Below are positions 32,301 to 64,000 of a DNA stretch of 64,000 nt, piece by piece. Each line of letters begins with the position of its first letter. The first letter of the stretch is position 1. Below the pieces are notes generated by a model, which was not told the origin of the DNA, made no database searches, and saw only the letters and a program-made list of their open reading frames with translations. Made by a program: the position numbers and the translations under genes. The stretch is from Dysidea avara (taxonomy: Eukaryota > Porifera > Demospongiae > Dictyoceratida > Dysideidae), in assembly GCF_963678975.1 (NCBI RefSeq), contig NC_089273.1, forward strand, positions 5,116,488 through 5,180,487, given 5' to 3'.

Positions 32301-34800
32301 AAAAGAGCATTCAGCTAATTTATTTACTCCATTATAGAATTCTATTACATTACAAGTTATTCTGTAGGGAGTTCAGCTGCAAACAGTTAATCTTATAGAC
32401 AGTTCAGCAAGAAGCAAGTCAACCTGTGGAGAATTAAGCTACAATTATATCACTGTAGAGATTCAGAACATTACAAGTCACACTGAAGAGAGTTCAGCTA
32501 TAAACAAGTCATGCACCCTGTAGAGAGTTCACCTACAATTAAATCACTCTCTAGAGAATTCAGCTACACACAAATCACTGTGCAGAGAGTTCAGCTACAA
32601 ACAAATTATCCTGTAGAGAGATCAGATACAAACAAAACACTTTGCAGAGAGTTCAGCTACAAACAAATCAATCTTTAGAGTGATCAGCAACAAACAAATC
32701 AAGTTGTAGAGAGTTCAGCTATAAACAAGTCATGCACCCTGTAGAGAGTTCACCTACAATTAAATCACTCTCTAGAGAATTCAGCTACACACAAATCACT
32801 GTGCAGGGAGTTCAGCAACAAACAAATTATCCTGTAGAGAGATCAGCTACAAACAAATCAATCTTTAGAGTGATCAGCAACAAACAAATCAACTTGTAGA
32901 GAGATCAGCTAGAAACAAATCAACCTACAGAGAGATCAGCTACAAACAAATCAGCTTGTAGAGAGATCAGTTACACACAAATCAACCTGTAGAGAGATAA
33001 GCTAGAAACAAATCTCCCTGTAGAGAGTTCAGCTAAAACCTGCGGAGAGATCAGCTACAAATATATCACCTTATAGACAGTTCAGCTACAAACAAATTAC
33101 CCTGTAGAGAGATCGACTACAAACAAATCAACTAGCAGAGAGATCAGCTACACACAGATCAACTTGTAGAGAGATCAGCTAGAAACAAATCTCCCTGTAG
33201 AGAGTTCAGCTAAAACAAATCAACCTGCAGAGAGATCAGCTACAAACATATCACCTTATAGACAGTTCAGCTACAAACAAATTACCCTGTAGAGAGATCG
33301 ACTACAAACAAATCAACTTGCAGAGAGATCAGATACATACAAATCAACTTGTAGAGAGATCATCTAGGAACTAGACACAATGTAAGGAGTTCAGCTACAA
33401 GCAATACACCCTGTTGAGATTTCAGCTACAAACAAATCAACTGTAGAGCGATCAGCTAGAAACAAATCACCCTGAAAAGAGGTCAGCTACAAAAAATCAC
33501 CCTGTAGAGAGATCAGCTAGAAACAAATCACCCTGTAGAGACTTCAGCTACAAACAAATCAACCTGCAGAGAGATCAGCTACAAACAAATCACCCTGTAG
33601 AGAGTTCAGCTAAAACAATTCAACCTGCAGAGAGATCAGCTACAAACAAATCACCTTATAGACAGTTCAGCTACAAACAGATTACCCTGTAGAGAGATCG
33701 ACTACAAACAAATCAACCTGCAGAGAGATCAAATCACCTTATAGAGAGTTCAGCTACAAACAAATTGCCCTGTAGAGAGATCAGTTACAAACAAATCAAC
33801 CTGCAGAGAGATCAGCTACACACAAATCAACTTGTAGAGAGATCAGCTACAAGCAAATCACCCTGTAGAGATTTCAGCTGCAAACAAATCACCCTGTAGA
33901 GAGATCAGCTAGAAACTAGACACCATGTAAAGAGTTCAGCTATAGAAGATGTCACCTTATAGAGAGTTCAGTTACAAAGAAACCACCATGTAGAGAGTTC
34001 AGCTGCAAGCAAATTACTCTGTATAGAGTTCAGCTAGAAAAAGTCACCTTGTAGAGAGTTCAGCTACAAAGAAACTGCCATGTAGAGAGTTCAGTCTCAA
34101 ACAAATTACCGTGTAGAGAATTCAACAACAAACAAGTCGCCCTGTACAGAGATCAGCTAGAAGAAGTTACCTTGTAGAGAGTTCAGCTACAAAGAAACCA
34201 TCATGTAGAGAGTTTAGCTACAAAGAAAGCACCATGTAGAGAGTTTATCTGCAAACAAATTACCTGTAGAGAGTTCAGCTAGAAACAAATCGCCCTGTAG
34301 AGAGATCAGCTAGAAGAAGTCACCTTGTAGAGAGTTCAGCTACAAAGAAACTGCCATGTAGAGAGTTCAGCCTCAAACAAATTACCGTGTAGAGAATTCA
34401 ACAACAAACAAATCGCCCTGTACAGGGATCAGCTAGAAGAAGTTACCTTGTAGAGAGTTCAGCTACAAAGAAACCATCATGTAGAGAGTTAAGCTACAAA
34501 GAAAGCACCGTGTAGAGAGTTTAGCTGCAAACAAATCACCTGTAGAGAGTTCAGCTAGAAGAAGTCACTTTGTAGAGAGTTTAGCTACAAAGAAACCATC
34601 ATGTAGAGAGTTCAGCTACAAAGAAACCACCATGGATGTAGAAAGTTTAGCTGCAAACAAATCACCTGTAGAGAGTTCAGCTAGAAACAAATCACCCTGT
34701 AGAGAAATCAGCTAGAAGAATTTATCTTGTAGAGAGTTCAGCTACAAAGAAACCATCCTGCATATAGTTCAGCTATATTTTAAGTGACCCAATAGAGAGA
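32301..34800 (+). repeat. Minisatellite array D
   Basis: Same unit family as arrays A-C, more heterogeneous, with ATCAACCTGCAGAGAGATCA variants absent from arrays A and B. A local higher-order period is visible, for example CATGCACCCTGTAGAGAGTT at 32512 and again at 32732. Confidence 0.93.
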
Positions 34801-35350
34801 TCAGCTGCTAAAAAATATCCTGTGGGGAATAATGGGCATGTAACAAATATAGGTATATAATTTGTATAATTACTAATAAAATCAAAAATAATGGAAGTAT
34901 TAAAAATCTTCTATAAGTTCTTTTCTTCTTCCTGTGGTAAATAAAAAAACACATGGGTTATAAAGCCCCAAAGCCAGCCTATATGGCTGGCTTTGCAGTA
35001 TACAAATACAAAAAGAAGTGATATCTAATCAAAAACAGCCAAGCTGTACAAAAAGGTGCGGCCCCCAAAAAGGCCATGGTGAAAAAAGATGTGAAATCCA
35101 AGGTGGCTGCCAAGAAATGGCTGTGATGGTACTAGGTTAATGGTAAAAATTTTAATAACGACAATTCAGGTGAATTTTGTGCCACTTGGTCTTGGCAACA
35201 AATTCACCTGAATTGTCGCTATTAAAATTTTTACCATTAACCTACCATCACAGCCATTTCTTGGCCGCCACCTTGGATTTCACATCTTTTTTCACCATGG
35301 CCTTTTTGGGGGCCGCACCTTTTTTTACAGCTTGGCTGTTTTTGATTAGA
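34801..35350 (+). mobile_element. Composite copy D: diverged tail and foldback MITE
   Basis: The tail retains AAAGCCAGCCTATATGGCTGGCTTT as a hairpin (compensated substitutions relative to copies A and B) followed by TATACAAATACAAAAAGAAG. The foldback MITE occupies 35024-35350. Confidence 0.85.
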
Positions 35351-35480
35351 TTATTATTATCTGTTATGCTAACAATTTCAATATTATATATTATAATAAT
35401 AGTGCATGAACACATAATGTCTGTGTATATGCTAGTAAATATACATGTTAATTGATCAATTTACAGTAAGAATCATTAAT

Positions 35481-35730
35481 TGTGACTGGGCCTGCAAAAT
35501 AGGGCATGTGGGCACATGATTTTTGACTACTTTTTCACACTTTCATCACTCATAACGTTTTGCACCATTATGTTATGGTATTGCGATTTTCAGCTCTTAG
35601 TAACCATTTAATTGGCATCATGATGCAAGTTATAGAATGGAAATATACTTTTCCAATACTGAGATATGACCTGGAGAGTGATGGGGTGTAGTTTGTGCCC
35701 ACATGCCCTGTTTTTACAAGCCCGGTCACA
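35481..35730. mobile_element. Short MITE with TGTGACTGGG/CCCGGTCACA ends
   Basis: Inverted ends of about 38 bp: TGTGACTGGGCCTGCAAAAT through GGGCATGTGGGCACA, mirrored at 35690-35730. Flanks do not give a clear duplication. The outer GTGAC is shared with elements at 61781 and 63239. Confidence 0.7.
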
Positions 35731-36142
35731 TTTGAATTTTAACCGCTACAGGCAAGCATTGAATAATCTATAAATCTTTTGATACCTCAAATTTTCTCCA
35801 GCCATTTAGCTAGTTTAGTACATTTACCTACTACTGACCTAATTTCAAGTCAATATACCTCAATACTTATGAATTGTCAAAGTTGATGTGTGTGAAAGAC
35901 CCCTTTTCGCAAATCCGGTCACCTATAAGAGTATTGTATATCTTATATCCTGTAAGACTGCCTTATTAGAGCAGTACAATTGTGTAACTATTCTATTAGT
36001 AGAATTTCTGACTGCTGAATTAGAATTGTTCATCTTTTAAAGCTTTGTAGTTGCTTTAAACTGCCAGCACAATTCCCAATTCCCACACATACATATGTAC
36101 ATGTTTCCTGAAAATTATGCTGGCATAATTGCCACGTCTTTA
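35731..36142. repeat. MITE fragments
   Basis: 35880-35930 is a right-end fragment of the GTGACCGGATTTGC type (CAAATCCGGTCACC). 35940-36142 resembles the right half of the hAT-type MITE at 25255, ending ATTATGCTGGCATAATTGCC, with degenerate copies of the TCTATTAGAG motif. Confidence 0.6.
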
Positions 36143-36461
36143 TAGTCTGTTCACATTCACCTGAGCCCTCATTTCTTGTTAATAACTCTTGTTACATGAG
36201 CTGCCTAAACATTTAGTAGCACTGTGAAGCCCTTTAAATGCCAGAACTGTTAATCAAAGTAGCGCTTTGATACGGGAAAGAACAAGTGAGTTATGAGGCT
36301 TTAAAATACCCCATACATTTAGTATGGACAATTCAGGTTCGCAAACATGTTTACAACATCAAAACATGCTTGTTCCTGTACAAAACCATTGAGAGTGAAC
36401 ACACGTTCACCTCTCTGATACTACTATATTTGGCGGGGCTCAGGTGAATGTATACCGACTA
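36143..36461. mobile_element. MITE with TA target duplication
   Basis: Ends TAGTCTGTTCACATTCACCT and, from the right, TAGTCGGTATACATTCACCT, extending to GAGCCC. TA dinucleotides flank both sides. Non-coding. A TA microsatellite starts at its right edge. Confidence 0.7.
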
Positions 36462-36654
36462 TATATATATATATATAGTTTAGCAGTTTATTTTTAGGTC
36501 AGCCAGTGTTAAGCAACACATATTTCACTCCTTTGCTGGACTACAATACGGCAGCAATTTTATGATTTACCCTGGGGACCTAAAGTCTCTGGGGAACTTT
36601 GAGCGTAATACCAATGACTATAAATGATAATTATTGACACACTGTAAATATTAC

Positions 36655-62754
<26,100 letters not shown>

Positions 62755-63238
62755 CTACAAGATGTGTTACATAATATTTAGCATGCAATTATTGTATGTG
62801 TATTAAAAGGAAAGATGACCATGAGAATTGTAAAATATAATTCAGCTCTTGCTTTCATCAAAGGTTTCAAAACAAATGCACAGCAGCACAAAACATTATG
62901 TCATTAATAATAATATTATGTACACATGTTAATTTCGTAGCATAACACTAGAAATGTATTGAATTTGGATAATGAAGGCAAAAGCAGGAAGCAAATGATG
63001 ACATAAGGCAGAGCAAAACTCAAGCAACAGCACAATCTATTGTACATATATACTTGAAAAAAAATTTGAGCAAATATGGTATAATACATCGAAATCATAT
63101 TAACACAATGATTAAGTATAGACATGTACCTACATCAGAATTTACAATTAAAAGTCAGGATATACTTCAGACAGCATAATTAGGGAAATGATACACGCAT
63201 TGAGCATGAGCATACGTCCACAACAATATACATGTATA
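62755..63238. other. aGPCR intron upstream of the first recognised exon
   Basis: AT-rich, no exon recognised. Exon 1 has a proper AG acceptor and starts in phase 1, so at least one more 5' exon must exist further out. Confidence 0.5.
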
Positions 63239-63886
63239 TGTGACTGGATTTTGGAAAAACGATCCAAATCGCACATTAGAAGTTCCGAGATAAACGGTTT
63301 TAAAGAATTGAAGCCAGCATAACTCTCCAAGGATAGCAAGCACGCATATGAAATTTACACAAAAGATGCATCGATCTGTTACCTTTCAAGCCACTTCCAG
63401 TACTTGTAGCTGCTTGTACAGTTTCCCACCGAATAAGATAGAAAATCTGAGCAGTTGGACGAGCGAAGTAGTATCACGAGTGCTCACAAAGGGGTGGAGG
63501 ATGGGGGGTGGTGGGGAGGGCAAGAGATAGAGCTCAAAATGGAGGCAGACCACGATTGGAGTCCAGACACGAGATTACAGGGCTGTGCTGGCTCCTTAGT
63601 GGCTGATATGTAGCAAAATCAACAGAGAACACGTCTGGCCAACATTATAAGGCTGTCCACCAGTAAACCACTGACTCTTTCCAAGCCAGGTCCTTCACAA
63701 GGCCTGAAACCGCCATTTGAGCACTCCACACCACCCAGAAAAGACGTGTGTAAAAACCAGCCTCGTGTAGTTTGAGTAGTGCTGAGGGTCAAAACTTGTA
63801 GTACGATAGTGTAGCTATCCACTGGTGGTGTTAGTTTGATTTTGCCTGATGTGCGATTTGGATCGGTTCTGTAAAATCTGGTCACA
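63239..63886. mobile_element. Repeat family C element with TGTGACTGG ends
   Basis: Inverted ends of about 40 bp: TGTGACTGGATTTTGGAAAA followed by CGATCCAAATCGCACAT; right end mirrored as ATGTGCGATTTGGATCGG to GGTCACA. Embedded TATA flanks. The 92-aa minus-strand frame within it is repeat sequence. The interior recurs at 37418-37845. Confidence 0.8.
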
Positions 63887-63967
63887 TATAGTGGCACACT
63901 TTACAAACAATTGGTGTCAGAGATGCTGAGATTCTGCACTTTAAGCATGTATGATGCAGAATAGTAA

Positions 63968-64000
63968 TCCACACAAAAATAGCTAAGCTGTGAAAAAAAT
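63968..64000. mobile_element. Start of a foldback MITE, cut by window end
   Basis: ATCCACACAAAAATAGCTAA GCTGTG resembles the first 30 bp of the 4031-type palindrome in diverged form. Confidence 0.4.

Noticed and set aside
63619-63897. 92-aa minus-strand frame as an upstream aGPCR exon
   Set aside because: It lies within a repeat with 40-bp inverted ends whose interior recurs at 37418-37845.

Overview
This is a eukaryotic nuclear window: genes split by GT-AG introns, microsatellites, a tRNA-derived SINE and densely nested transposons. There is no operon or ribosome-binding-site organisation. The gene content (an intronless GABA-B-like receptor family, a multi-domain adhesion GPCR, a Penelope-like retroelement) points to an early-branching animal, most likely a demosponge. 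That assignment is inference, because no species marker is present.

Layout. 1-4.4 kb: repeat debris with a HIRAN-like fragment, a 1.2-kb inverted-repeat element holding a PHD-finger relic, and a foldback MITE. 5.6-6.6 kb: a decayed ketohexokinase-like gene (+). 6.7-10.1 kb: two head-to-head GABA-B-receptor-like copies, both disabled. 10.36-15.24 kb, 21.67-23.89 kb, 25.0-28.07 kb (inverted) and 31.5-35.35 kb: four copies of a composite element made of an ~800-bp head, a ~31-bp minisatellite array, a hairpin tail and a ~330-bp foldback MITE. 15.97-21.67 kb: a Penelope-like element (PLE) with ORF1, an intact RT ORF2, 1165-bp inverted arms and a hammerhead-like motif in each arm.

36.6-62.75 kb is one adhesion GPCR on the minus strand. 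I could chain 29 exons with consistent splice phase, encoding FN3 x3, Ig, HRM, a SEA-like region, a Cys-rich/DxDxDG module, a second HRM, GAIN, GPS and 7TM. Its introns hold a 3.4-kb hAT transposon relic (44.8-48.2 kb), hAT-type and pogo-type MITEs with clear target duplications, a tRNA-derived SINE, and a ~390-bp TG tract. The N-terminus lies beyond 62.75 kb and the C-terminal tail is not securely joined, although two linked exons at 28.7-29.0 kb are candidates.

The most interesting signals are: (1) the PLE, whose hammerhead-like core predicts a cleavage point that coincides exactly with the start of a tandem partial copy; (2) a classic -1 slippery heptamer joining PLE ORF1 and ORF2; (3) a ~26-nt motif recurring inside transposon families that are otherwise unrelated; and (4) the composite minisatellite element with its conserved module order.
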